NCBI GenBank assembly: GCA_022925895.1
Contig: JAKSYS010000004.1
Span: 124,001-188,000, forward strand
Reading direction: 5' to 3'
DNA length: 64,000 nt
Source: Fragilaria crotonensis
Lineage: Eukaryota > Bacillariophyta > Fragilariophyceae > Fragilariales > Fragilariaceae
The translations under genes were made by a program, and so were the position numbers. The notes under the pieces were generated by a model, which had not been told where the DNA came from, did no database searches, and saw nothing but the letters and a program-made list of their open reading frames with translations. Of this stretch, positions 33,869 to 43,730 are shown piece by piece (the first letter of the stretch is position 1; the number at the start of each line of letters is the position of its first letter).

Positions 33869-35887
33869 ATGCTATTCTTGCAGCGATTCATACTGTTGGT
33901 GTTTCTGTTACAAGCATGGGCAGAGGAACGAGACTGCCAAACTCTCGGAACTTGCACTGCATCCGGGAATGGGGAGACAACACCAATGACAATGATCAGC
34001 TCACGAATGATGATACTGTCGATGGAAAACTCTGACAAACTTGAAGTGGACGAAACTGAACGAACTGCCAGCAACGACAGTACTTTGAAAGATACCATTT
34101 TCTTCTACGATACTCAAGCTGGTCGCATGCGCCTTTGCGACCCTCCGCTTTCCAACAGTCAATGCAACTTGTTCATGGCGGAATCGGCCATTCCGTTTGC
34201 AGGATGGGGCATGTTCACCGGAATTCCCTTGGAAAAGGGCAGCACCATCGAACCTCTCGATCTTGCGATTCAAGTGCAGGATCAATATCGGTATCAACAA
34301 CGGTTGGACGTTCAACCCTCGAGGCAAAAAGACCTACCCACTTGGCTCATGCGACAATACTATTGGAATGCCCGTGCCACCTATTCCGATTATGATGCGA
34401 ACTCCATCGATTCGATTATTCCATCGTTTGGGATGCTCGCCAACTCGCATACCGGCCTAGTCAACCTACGAAATAACGGGTGTAAGCTCATCGAGACGGG
34501 AGGCGATGGATCCCAAACAGTCTACCGTGAACAAACCTTTACGCTCACGACCACTTTGGAGGCTGGTCATGAACTTTTTGCCGATTATGGCGATGCATGG
34601 TTCGAAGAACGCGAGGACACCTATGGTCCCATGCCTCTATCCAACGATTGGGAGCAAGCTGACGGAGTCTTGAAGGAATTCCATGGCCTCTGTACGGATC
34701 AATCGAACCTTACGGATTTCTGCGAGGACTTGTGGAAGCTGGTCAAAGTGGAGTTGGAGGATGCTACTCCGAGTCGCTTGTCCAAAGCACTGCCGGGGGA
34801 TATGGAAGGCGTCGCCCGTGTCTTGGAACAAGGCGCAGCCAAGGCCTCCTTAACCAACGTCGTACGATCCCTCGACTGGCTCTTTGAGAATGGCATGTGT
34901 TTGGATCACATGACACCCAAGGAGTCGGACCTCGCTGGACCAACTGGAATGGGTGCGTTTGCGACACGCTTGTTGCCAAAGGGCAGTCTTGTGGCGCCCG
35001 CCCCCCTCATTCACATGCATCGCGAACATTTGGCAGTTCTCATCACCGATCACAACGACTGGACCAGCATTCTGTGGAGGGGACATCAACTGATTTTGAA
35101 TTATTGTTACGGCCATCCGTCGTCGTCGCTGGTCTTCTTTCCTTACTCGCCGGGGGTCAACTTCATCAACCACTCGTCGAGGAAACCAAATGTCAAACTT
35201 CAGTGGAGTTCGAAAATGTTTCGCAAGGAGTGGTTGAATCTCACCACTGATGAGGTACTCGCAAACGATCATTCTGCAGGTCTCATGATGGAATTCGTAG
35301 CATTGCGAGATATCGAAGAAGGTGAGGAAATTCTCCACGACTACGGGCCGGCATTCGAAAAGGCGCTCAAGGAGTTCAAGGCTGAAAGACAACCTCGCAG
35401 GAAGGAAGCAGAGGACTTTGAGGACGTGGATGTACTGCCAGTATGGAACAGCAAGAACGCTTTTCCAGAGAACATTATGACAGTGTGCTGGATTCCAGAT
35501 TTGAAAAATATGAAGAAAGTGGACGGTGAAGAGAATGCCTACATTTGGAGCTCGACAAGGACGAAGTATCTGGATTCCACTGACGAATGCTGGATTGAAG
35601 AGGTATCGAGCTCGGATCCGCCAACCTATGATATCCGTTACACCTCGAAAAAGAAATCCATCCATGTCAAGGGTCTGCCACGACGGGCTCTAGCAATTGT
35701 TGATCGTCCCTACACGCGTGCCCAGTACCGCCGAAAGACCTTTTGTCACGAGATTCACTTACCCGATGAAATGATTCCTGTCGGGTGGAGAGACCGGAGT
35801 CGTACGATCCCGAATGTGGACTGTACATGGCCGAATCGTCCATTCCAAACTCAGGCTTGGGCATGTATACTGCTCGTGAGATCCTAG
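33869..35887 (+). CDS. Secretory-type protein with two SET-like domains
   Basis: The chosen ATG at 33869 gives a clear signal peptide (MLFLQRFILLVFLLQAWA). The longer open frame (back to 33602) lies partly in the neighbouring LTR and is not used. Two SET-like domains follow: the first around 34160-34620 (LFMAESAIPFAGWGMFTG.., ANSHTGLVN, ELFADYGDAWF), the second around 34940-35350 (GAFATRLLPKGS.., VNFINHSS, EEILHDYGPAF). The N-H and final Tyr positions are typical of SET methyltransferases or their inactive kin. Target unknown; the signal peptide suggests action in the secretory pathway or outside, unusual for SET proteins. At about 35785 the sequence runs into a second copy in another frame, so the last 34 codons are probably not the original C-terminus. 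Confidence 0.75.
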   Translation: MLFLQRFILLVFLLQAWAEERDCQTLGTCTASGNGETTPMTMISSRMMILSMENSDKLEVDETERTASNDSTLKDTIFFYDTQAGRMRLCDPPLSNSQCNLFMAESAIPFAGWGMFTGIPLEKGSTIEPLDLAIQVQDQYRYQQRLDVQPSRQKDLPTWLMRQYYWNARATYSDYDANSIDSIIPSFGMLANSHTGLVNLRNNGCKLIETGGDGSQTVYREQTFTLTTTLEAGHELFADYGDAWFEEREDTYGPMPLSNDWEQADGVLKEFHGLCTDQSNLTDFCEDLWKLVKVELEDATPSRLSKALPGDMEGVARVLEQGAAKASLTNVVRSLDWLFENGMCLDHMTPKESDLAGPTGMGAFATRLLPKGSLVAPAPLIHMHREHLAVLITDHNDWTSILWRGHQLILNYCYGHPSSSLVFFPYSPGVNFINHSSRKPNVKLQWSSKMFRKEWLNLTTDEVLANDHSAGLMMEFVALRDIEEGEEILHDYGPAFEKALKEFKAERQPRRKEAEDFEDVDVLPVWNSKNAFPENIMTVCWIPDLKNMKKVDGEENAYIWSSTRTKYLDSTDECWIEEVSSSDPPTYDIRYTSKKKSIHVKGLPRRALAIVDRPYTRAQYRRKTFCHEIHLPDEMIPVGWRDRSRTIPNVDCTWPNRPFQTQAWACILLVRS

Positions 35888-37532
35888 AGCACACGCACGT
35901 GTTTCATGGCGACATTGTCTCACAAGTTTTCGATTACAGGGTAAATCGCAAGCTTCGTCACTGGTATCACAACACCGACCAAAGTCTCGAACCCGATTGG
36001 TTGTTGGAGAACTATTATTGGCATGCCGACAATACGATGGGCACTTTAGTATTCGATTGTGCCAGGCATGGGCATGTTGGCCAACTCCCACACAGGCCTC
36101 ATCAACTCAGACATGACGCGTCCCAAACGAGAATCTGGAGGGATTCGTCGACAAACTCACCCTTTAGCTGGAAGCTCCACAATCTTTCATGACTTAACAT
36201 TTTCAGTGTTGGAAACTGTCGAGCCTGGCACAGAACTTTTCGTTGAGTACGGTGACAGTTGGTTTAGAGATCGGACAGAGATTCTTGGGGTCTCCCGCTT
36301 TCAGACGACTTTGTTGCAGCTGATGCCATGCTGGAGGAATTCTACCGACTGGTTGGTGAGGACATTGAATCGGAAATGGCCAAGGACCTTTGGGATATCT
36401 TTTGGAGCACTTCCGCAGCCGTCGAAGACAATCGTATTCGGAATGCACTCCCCCGTGACCTCAAGCGAGTGCCGGACGTGCTGAAGTCGGGTACCGCCCA
36501 GAACTCAGTCCCTAACCAAATCAGACCCCTCGAATGGTTGAAAGAAAATGGGGTGTGTCTGAACAACATCAAGAGTGGCAAGAGTGGAATTGAAGGAGCG
36601 CATAGGGGTGCCTTTGCAACGCGTCCATTGCTGGAAGGCCAGGTGATTGCCCCCATGCCGGTGGTGCACATTCTTCGGGAACACCTTGAAATCTACAATT
36701 CAGAAGACTTGAAGAATAGGAAGAAGCGGCCGTGGTTGGAAGGTCACCAGCAGTTGCTTAACTACTGCTATGGACATGCCAATTCGTCTGTCCTCCTGTT
36801 TCCATATTCTCCAGTGGTAAACTACGTCAACCATTCTCCGAAAAATTTCAACGCTGAGCTGCGGTGGTCGAGTTGTCGACGCAACGTCAGGAATTCAAGG
36901 AGATGGAACTTGATGAGTTAATGACTCACGACCATGCAGGTCTCATTCTGGAGCTCGTCGCTACAAGAAATATTTCGTTTGGGGAAGAGATTCTCTTGGA
37001 CTACGGCGAACGATGGGAGCGAGCTTGGCAAAAGATGCTCAAGGATTGGCCCGGTGACGATAGTGACTACATACCTGCCTCTGAGCTCAATGATTACTTG
37101 ACGCCAGTGAAGACCCCTTCAGAGGAAGCGAGAGACCCCCTTCCTTCCAACGTTGTTACAGTTTGTTTTGCGTCGTTCTCGGGGGATCCAATCGAAACTA
37201 CCAAGGCGAAAGAACCTATCTACAACTGGAAGTACAAGGAGTCAATGTACGAAACGACAAGCGATGCCTATCTTTGTGATATCTTGGAGCGGAGCAAGGA
37301 CAAGAACAAATATCTGGATGGCACTGTGGCTCCATCGCTCCATTCGTACAGGGTACGGCTTCACATGGAGGATGACAAAACAGCTGTCATTCGCAAAGTT
37401 CCTCGACGTGCCATTGAATACTTTGACGGGGAGTACAGGTCTGATACCAATTTGGATGCAGCATTTAGGCACGAGATAGGTCTGCCGGATCACCTTTGCC
37501 GCCAGCGTGGGAGAATAAGAAAGAGCCACTGA
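35785..37532 (+). pseudogene. Tandem second copy of the SET-domain gene, frame-broken
   Basis: It matches the first copy unit for unit: a first SET-like domain (GLYMAESSIPNSGLGMYT.., ANSHTGLINS, ELFVEYGDSWF), a linker, a second SET-like domain (GAFATRPLLEGQ.., VNYVNHSP, EEILLDYGERW) and the C-terminal module (..KVPRRAIEYFDG..RHEIGLPDHL). It starts without a signal peptide, directly joined to the end of copy 1, and has about three internal frame changes (near 36055, 36290 and 36870). It may be an unequal-crossover fusion, or the back half of one four-SET protein. The two copies are clearly diverged in protein sequence, so the duplication is not recent. Confidence 0.75.
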
Positions 37533-37566
37533 AAACGTAAAGGAGGTGGTGAACAAACGACTGACT

Positions 37567-38310
37567 CTATATTCGATAAAATAACGTGGCGTTCATGCTC
37601 AGAAACTCCTCAAAGAAATCTTTTTCCTCCAGTCGATAGCCAAAGTATTGAAACATGTGCTGCAGAGCTGCCTTCCTCAGACTAGGATGCTGCACAGTGG
37701 ATCGCACCTGATTTTGTAAGGATGCCGAGTGATAATCATTGGGCTGAAATCTCCATAGCTGCTGTAAAAAGTAAACATGTCTTGTGGCTTCGTACGGATT
37801 CGCTGACCCCAGCGCAATTTCAAGAATCTTCAAGTGTGTGTTGAAGGGGGGCAAGATGGAATATTGATTAAAGACGTCTTGCACAAAGGTGATGCCTCCT
37901 GCAACGTCGGAGGCATTCAAATACCCATCAACCATGGCTCGAATGATATGCCGACTCAGTGGAACATTCCTTTGATTCATGGTGGTGAAAATTTTCTTCA
38001 TGGTAACAATGTCTCCAAGCCGTGCCAATCCATCCAGGATCCTTAAATAGCTCAAGGTATCAGGTTCCAGACCTGCTTGGGGCAGCTCCACTTCTAGAAT
38101 TTCCATGGCACGCCAAATGGCACCGCGATAACAACAAATTTTGATTTTGCAATTGTACAGTTCCAAGGATGGGGTGACAGGAGCATGACCACAGGCGCCG
38201 TGGAGGAGCGATTCAAAGAAGGAAAGTGCCGGTCGTAAACCAAACTTTTCACTCCGTTCAAATTCCAATTTCGATTTCCGTTCCGAACTCCCCCGGAGTG
38301 CAATTTCTTG
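37567..38310 (-). pseudogene. PPR protein, C-terminal fragment
   Basis: The stretch from about ERSEKFGLRPALSFF to the stop reads as helical-pair repeats of pentatricopeptide type (..AGLEPDTLSYLRILDGLARLGDIVTMKKIFTTM in part; NVPLSRHIIRAMVDGYL). Such proteins bind organelle RNA. The open frame runs back to 38814, but those extra codons are the antisense of the MIOS gene and are not counted. The front of the PPR gene is missing: the fragment begins at the same point, near 38290-38320, where the MIOS fragment begins in the other direction. Confidence 0.65.
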
Positions 38311-40462
38311 ATCGGGCTGTATTTGGGAGGGAATCTTGTAATCCAATTGTGGGATTTGCGACGTTTGGAAACTCCATTCGCAGAAATCAAGTTGGAGCAG
38401 CACCAAGAACCCACAACCATCGAATGGAGCCAACCGGGAGTCTTGTCCGTCGCCATTGACAATCGCGTGCTCCATTACAATGTCACATCGTCCAAACCCG
38501 CACTTTCCGGCCAAACCTGCGCTCCGCTCCCCATTCTCGACATGGCCATGATTGCCGATCAAGAGCGATTCTTGGTCGTCCTCAAGGACAAGTCCGTCAT
38601 TGACGTGTCCAAACACACCTCGGCACCTCTCGCCGTATCCCGACGCGACGGACGAATCGTTCATGCCTTTGAAAATCATGTCTGGAACATGAACACGCGG
38701 GACATCCCCAATGGTGATGACGATGATGATATTTCCATCATTATGAAAACCAGAGCCGGTGCTGGCGGAGATGAATCCAAACGCTATTCCATGGATGCCG
38801 CCATGAATATCCACATTTTGACAACTTCACCCTCAACTATAACTGCGTCTGGTGCAACAGCAGGTGTCAATGGAGAGAATCGCAACAACAAGAATCATGC
38901 ACTGATTGAACTCTGGCGATGGATTGCTCGCATGGAGAACCAACAGCAACAACAGGATACTGAAGAATTTCCCAACATGACCTTGACGGATGGAGGTGTA
39001 TGGCGCCTTTTGGAAATGGATCAAGCGTCGTCGGACTTGATGCCGGTGGATGAGGGTGACACAAGTACCACGTCCGTCGTGGAGGCAGAATGTCTCGATT
39101 TGGTGTTTTAGATTCCGATGTTCGACGCGCGGCGTTGGCTGCCTGTGGATGGGCCTCCACGACGGAAGTGACTTTCAGGACAAGAGCACCCACATACTTC
39201 AGGAATGCCACGAACGACGCGATTATGAACGCGCGGCGGCATTGGCCGTGTGGCATGACAATTTTGCATTGGCGGTGCAGGCACTGGATGCGGGGGCCGC
39301 CGCCAGCGAACATGATGCATCGGACATTAATTCGAGTCTCTTGCAGGTGGTGTCTTTTTGCATCGCTGGGTACAGTAGGAAGAACTCCGATGTGTGGGAA
39401 AATGCGTGTTCGAGATTGCTGAAACGGCCGGACCTACAAGTTGACAGCACGCATCCAGGAGGCGTTGCCTACCTCCGTGCGCTCCTACAGTTCCTCTTGG
39501 CCAAGATTCACGCTGAACGACTCAGTAGTGTCCTCGACGATGGCAGGTTGAGTCTTTCCGACCGTGTTGGTTTCGCTTGCCGTTTCCTGTTTCGGAACGA
39601 ACTCAAGACGCAGCTTCACAAGTGGATTGTTCAGTATCAAGAGGAAGGCAATGTTGAAGGTCTCCTTCTGACCGGCCTCACACTGGATGGAATCAAGATT
39701 CTTCAGTCATTTGTCGACAAGACAGGAGACGTTCAAACAGCGGCGTTGGTGACGTGTCGAGTTGTCATGCCATTGTCGTGGAAAATCGAGCGTCGGGTTT
39801 GTTCCGAGTGGCTAGACTCCTATCGAGGATTGCTCAATACATGGCAAATGTGGCAATCTCGTGCCATGTTTGATGTTGACCGATCGGAGTTACTGAGAAG
39901 CCTTGGGCAAGCCACAAAGCAAGACACTCGAATCATTGGAAAACCGAACGCGAAACAAGTGGACCCAGATTTTGTCCTTGCTATATCGAATCCAGGGCAA
40001 TTGGAAGCACGATGTAACTATTGCTCCGTATCCCTCTCTGGAGCACGCAAGCAAGATGGCATAACAAACCAGTGGCTATCACGTGCTAAGAACGTATTGT
40101 CGTGCTGTCCTAGATGCCGAAAGCCATTGCCTAGGTGCTCCATTTGCCTATTATCCTTGGGGTGTTCCAATCCCTACATGGAACTAATGAATCGTGGGGC
40201 GGCGCATGATGCGTCCTCGTCGTTGGCGAGTCTTCCGTTTGCCGAATGGTTCACATGGTGCATGAGGTGCAAACATGGTGGACATGCGCATCACTTGGTG
40301 GGGTGGTTCGCCAATAATGATACCTGTCCCGTCAGCGGATGTGACTGTCAATGCCAATTCGAAGTCGTTGAAAAACTTCACCAACAAGCATCCTCCAAAA
40401 TTGGCAATAGCAAGGGCAGCATCTTGGTTGGTGATGAGGGGCACCCAAATACAATTCCATAA
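38308..40462 (+). pseudogene. MIOS: MIOS (GATOR2 subunit), 5'-truncated and frame-broken
   Basis: The N-terminal piece shows WD40 text (GGNLVIQLWDLRRLETPF..TIEWSQPGVLSVA). The solenoid part has ERAAALAVWHDNFALAVQAL and EGLLLTGLTLDGIKILQSF, matching animal MIOS. The C-terminus has the zinc-binding array CNYCS..CCPRCRKPLPRCSICLL, WFTWCMRCKHGGHAHHL and CPVSGCDCQC. MIOS belongs to GATOR2, which feeds amino-acid signals to TORC1 at the lysosome/vacuole. About the first half of the WD40 propeller is missing, with no ATG at the junction. Two frame changes occur close together, near 39107 and 39155. The last 430 codons (to 40462) are open. Confidence 0.85.
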
Positions 40463-40669
40463 AGATTCGATAAAATACAGGAATGTTCTAACAGTCTAGA
40501 GCGTTCCGTTGTTAAATCTGTAGAATCTACCGCATCATCAGGATGCTCAATTCGGAAATCCCGTGCAATTTCATGAGGTCATTGGCGACGCAAATTGAAT
40601 CGCAACTTGGAGAACGAACTCGGAACCAAGTCCAACGACATTGTCATGACTTTGCCGTCCACCCGACAT

Positions 40670-42300
40670 TCAGGCATCAGCAAATTCTTCCTCTAGTTCT
40701 TCAACGGCTTCCGCCAGCTCCAACCACCGGGTCTCCTTCTCATCGATCTCTTCGTTGACAGCATTCCATTTGGCAGTCAAGTCAGCCAACACCGACCATC
40801 CCTCTCCATCACTAGACTCGATTTCACTTTGGAGGCTAGCAGCGCGTGCTTTCAGTTTGGTAATGGAGTTTTCGACATTGTCCATTTCCTTGGATAGCTT
40901 TCGCAAGGTGTTCCGACGATCATTCCTTGCCACCTTGTCCTCCTTGTAGGATGACTTCTTTTGCCGTCCCCATCACCCTCGTGTATATTTAGAGAGTCGC
41001 CGCTACTGCCGCCACTACTGCTCGAAAATAGGTTTTTCTTGCTCAATGAGACATTCCGCATATTCGGAGAGGGACCCGAGGTAATCCTTCACTGCCCCAT
41101 TCCCCTCAAAGACAAACAAATGATCCGTTACCTTGTCGGTAAAGAATTTGTCATGACTCACGATAACCAAAACACCTTCAAAGTCCGCCAGGTAGCTTTC
41201 CAGGGCGGACAATGTGTTGAGATCCAAGTCGTTCGACGGTTCGTCCAGAATAAGAAAATTGGGATTCTTACTGAGTACTGACAACAATTGCAATCGTCGA
41301 CGTTCGCCTCCTGACAACATGGAAACACGTTCCGTCCATCGTTGTCGTGGAAACTCAAATTGGGTCAACATTTTGCGTGCCTTTTCGGGGGCTTCCGAGA
41401 GAGCATCGCCCTGTGCATCTTGGACTTGGTCAAGAACAAACTGCATGACCGTCGTTGTTTCTTCCGATGGCAACAGGACGAGACCCATTTGATCGTAAAC
41501 TCCAAACACCAACGTTTCACCTCGTTCAACCGTGCCACCATCAATGGCTTGAGCACCGTAGAGGATACGGATGAAAGTAATCTTTCCAACACCATTACGG
41601 CCGACAATACCGATGCGATCGCCCTTGATAAAGTCGTAGGAAAAGTTATCCAACAAGACCTTGTCAGGTCCAAATCTGAGACTCACATCATTCAGTTTCA
41701 AAATGGTCCCTCCCAGTCGGCGCTTACCCCCCTGCAGTTCTCCTAAATTCAAATTCGGGTCCAACTGGCGCGGCGTCATGGCTTCCTGTAGTTTGTAAAA
41801 GGCATCGATTCGTGATTTGCTTTTCGTTTGGCGAGCCTGTGGTTGACGTCGCATCCAATCGAGTTCCGTCTTGTAATCGGCTTTCATGTTTTGCAACGCG
41901 GCGTCTTCGAGTGCCAACCGTGCCTCCTTCTGTTCGAGGAATGCGGCGTAATTGCCAGGATAGGTATACAAGGACCCCCGGTCGAGTTCGAGAATGGTAG
42001 TACACACGGATTCCAGAAAGGCCCGATCGTGCGTAACCACCACGATTGTTAATTTTCGATTGTCGAGAATGAGATCCGACAACCACTGAATGGCAGCCAG
42101 GTCCAAATGATTGGTGGGTTCGTCGAGGAGCAGAACATCGGGCTCTTGGATCAAAGCGGCAGCGAGTGCCACACGTTTGCGTTCTCCTCCCGAGAGAAAC
42201 GAAAGAGGCTTGTCTTGCAAGTGATGCACTCGGAGCTTGGACGCGATTTCTTCGGCCTTGGTCAGGTCCTTCGTTGCAACATTTCTTGACCGCCTTCGAC
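40670..42300 (-). pseudogene. ABCF ATPase (Uup-like), 5'-truncated
   Basis: Reads from about KDLTKAEEIASKLRV (42290) through the first ABC domain's signature LSGGERKRVALAAAL and Walker B LLLDEPTNHLDL, a Uup-type linker (RRQPQARQTKSKSRID), the second ABC domain (GRNGVGKITFI, LSGGERRRLQLL, LILDEPSNDLDL) and a C-terminal coiled coil (40933-40670). ABCF proteins act on ribosomes or DNA and have no membrane part. The first Walker A is missing because the gene is cut at about 42300. In the second Walker A the usual Ser after Gly-Lys is Ile (GKIT), which should harm ATP binding. Two frame changes lie in the Ser/Gly-rich linker between 41015 and 40933. Confidence 0.8.
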
Positions 42301-43097
42301 CTTTTTAGGATAGTTCTCTACCAGTAGATTGTAGAACAGTAGCCGAGTACCGGATGGAATAACGACTGTATTCATACGACGTACCTACCAGAATCAGAGA
42401 TGGTAGTAGTACCAGTACCACGTACTCCTACTGTAGTGAGGCGGCATCGCTGCAGGTGTCAGTGTACTGTGAAAAAGTTTGTCATTAAAAGAAACCACGT
42501 CATTTTTAGACATCCATGACATTTCCAGCGTGTCGGGAGTCGGGAGTCTGGATGTACAGTAATAACAGGTACTGATGTACGCTGTACCCCGAGTACAGCT
42601 TTGTCAGACGCTATGGGGTCCGATTAGGTTTCACCAATTTGACGTCAACGCCCACATCACAGTACTGATGTCTTCACGTTCAACACGTACTGACATACTG
42701 TACTACAGTAAGACAGTAACATACTGAGAGCATCCTGATTGGTACACGCTGACGTCAAATTGGTGAAACCTAATCGGATCTATAGAAACTACTCATACAT
42801 TGTACTGGACTAGAAAAGAAAAAACCCGCCTCTCTATGCATAAACTAACCCGGGAAGTCCGCAGTATCTTCTACTTCATGGTATTACCAGGCAAGTCGAT
42901 GATGTCATTTGAAGGCTATTGCCCCAACACAGCACCCACCGTCACGAGTACAGCCACCTCACAGAATCCTTTTGATTCATTCGTTCGACGCCGTGGTCAA
43001 GTGCGTGCGTTGCCTTTCGAAAGCTTTCCACCTCCATCGGAGTTACGTTTGTCTCACAAATCTCCTTTCTTGTCAATTCTCGTCAACAGTCAATAAA
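42301..43097. other. Region upstream of LHCX gene
   Basis: Intergenic. It holds several GTAC-rich motifs (42360-42610) and the hairpin element at 42620-42778. No gene recognised. The LHCX frame stays open back to 42909, but nothing before 43098 looks coding. Confidence 0.5.
42620..42778. mobile_element. 159-bp hairpin element with TGACGTCA in both arms
   Basis: Perfect 29-bp inverted repeats (TCCGATTAGGTTTCACC.. at 42620-42648; complement at 42750-42778) enclose about 100 bp rich in GTAC and CAGTA motifs. Each arm ends inward with TGACGTCA, the full palindromic CRE/ATF-type bZIP site. No clear target duplication was found. It looks like a miniature TIR element or a fold-back sequence. It lies about 320 bp upstream of the LHCX start codon. 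Confidence 0.75.
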
Positions 43098-43730
43098 ATG
43101 AAGTTCTGCATTGCCGCCCTCCTCATCGCCTCCGCCTCTGCCTTCGGCAACTTCGCCAAGAAGGCCCCCAAGGTTGTTGCAGCTCCTACCTACTCTGTCG
43201 ACACCATCCCAGGTAGCCTCGCCCCAGTTGGCCTCTTTGATCCTCTCGGATTCGCAGAGAAGGCCGATGCCGCCACCCTCAAGCGCTACCGCGAGGCCGA
43301 GCTCACACACGGACGTGTGTCAATGCTCGCCGTCGTTGGTTTCCTCGTCGGAGAGAAGGTCGAGGGCTCATCGTTCTTGTTCGATGCCTCCATCAAGGGC
43401 CCTGCCATCACCCACCTCGCACAGGTCCCAGGTCTGTTCTGGGCCGCTCTCGCCATTGCCATTGGTGGTGCCGAACAGCGCCGTGCCGAGATCGGATGGG
43501 TCAACCCATCTGAAGTACCGGTTGACCGCCCAGGTCTTCTCCGCGACGACTACTCTCCTGGTGACCTTGGCTTCGACCCGCTTGGCTTGAAGCCCAGCGA
43601 CCCTGAGGAGTTTGCGCTCATGGCAACGAAGGAGCTCCAGAACGGCCGCCTTGCGATGCTTGCGGCTGCTGGTTTCTTGGCGCAGGAGCTCACCGACGGA
43701 AAGGGAATCCTTGAGCACCTCGCACTGTAA
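43098..43730 (+). CDS. Lhcx: Fucoxanthin chlorophyll a/c protein, LHCX family
   Basis: 210 residues, in the family's usual range. The N-terminus MKFCIAALLIASASAF followed by GNFAKKAPK is a signal peptide plus transit peptide with Phe right after the cleavage site, the diatom plastid import pattern. Helix 1 has REAELTHGRVSMLAVVGFLVGE and helix 3 KELQNGRLAMLAAAGF, the paired chlorophyll-binding Glu/Arg motifs. The text VEGSSFLFDASIKGPAITHL and RPGLLRDDYSPGDLGFDPLGL is typical of LHCX (LI818-like) rather than LHCF. LHCX proteins sit in thylakoids and support energy-dependent quenching; many are induced by strong light. The upstream CRE-type sites could take part in control, which is unproven. 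No intron and no frame damage; one of the healthiest genes here. Confidence 0.95.
   Translation: MKFCIAALLIASASAFGNFAKKAPKVVAAPTYSVDTIPGSLAPVGLFDPLGFAEKADAATLKRYREAELTHGRVSMLAVVGFLVGEKVEGSSFLFDASIKGPAITHLAQVPGLFWAALAIAIGGAEQRRAEIGWVNPSEVPVDRPGLLRDDYSPGDLGFDPLGLKPSDPEEFALMATKELQNGRLAMLAAAGFLAQELTDGKGILEHLAL

Noticed and set aside
38310-38814. N-terminal extension of the PPR frame (MDIHGGIHG..)
   Set aside because: It is the exact antisense of the MIOS WD40 coding region and low in complexity.
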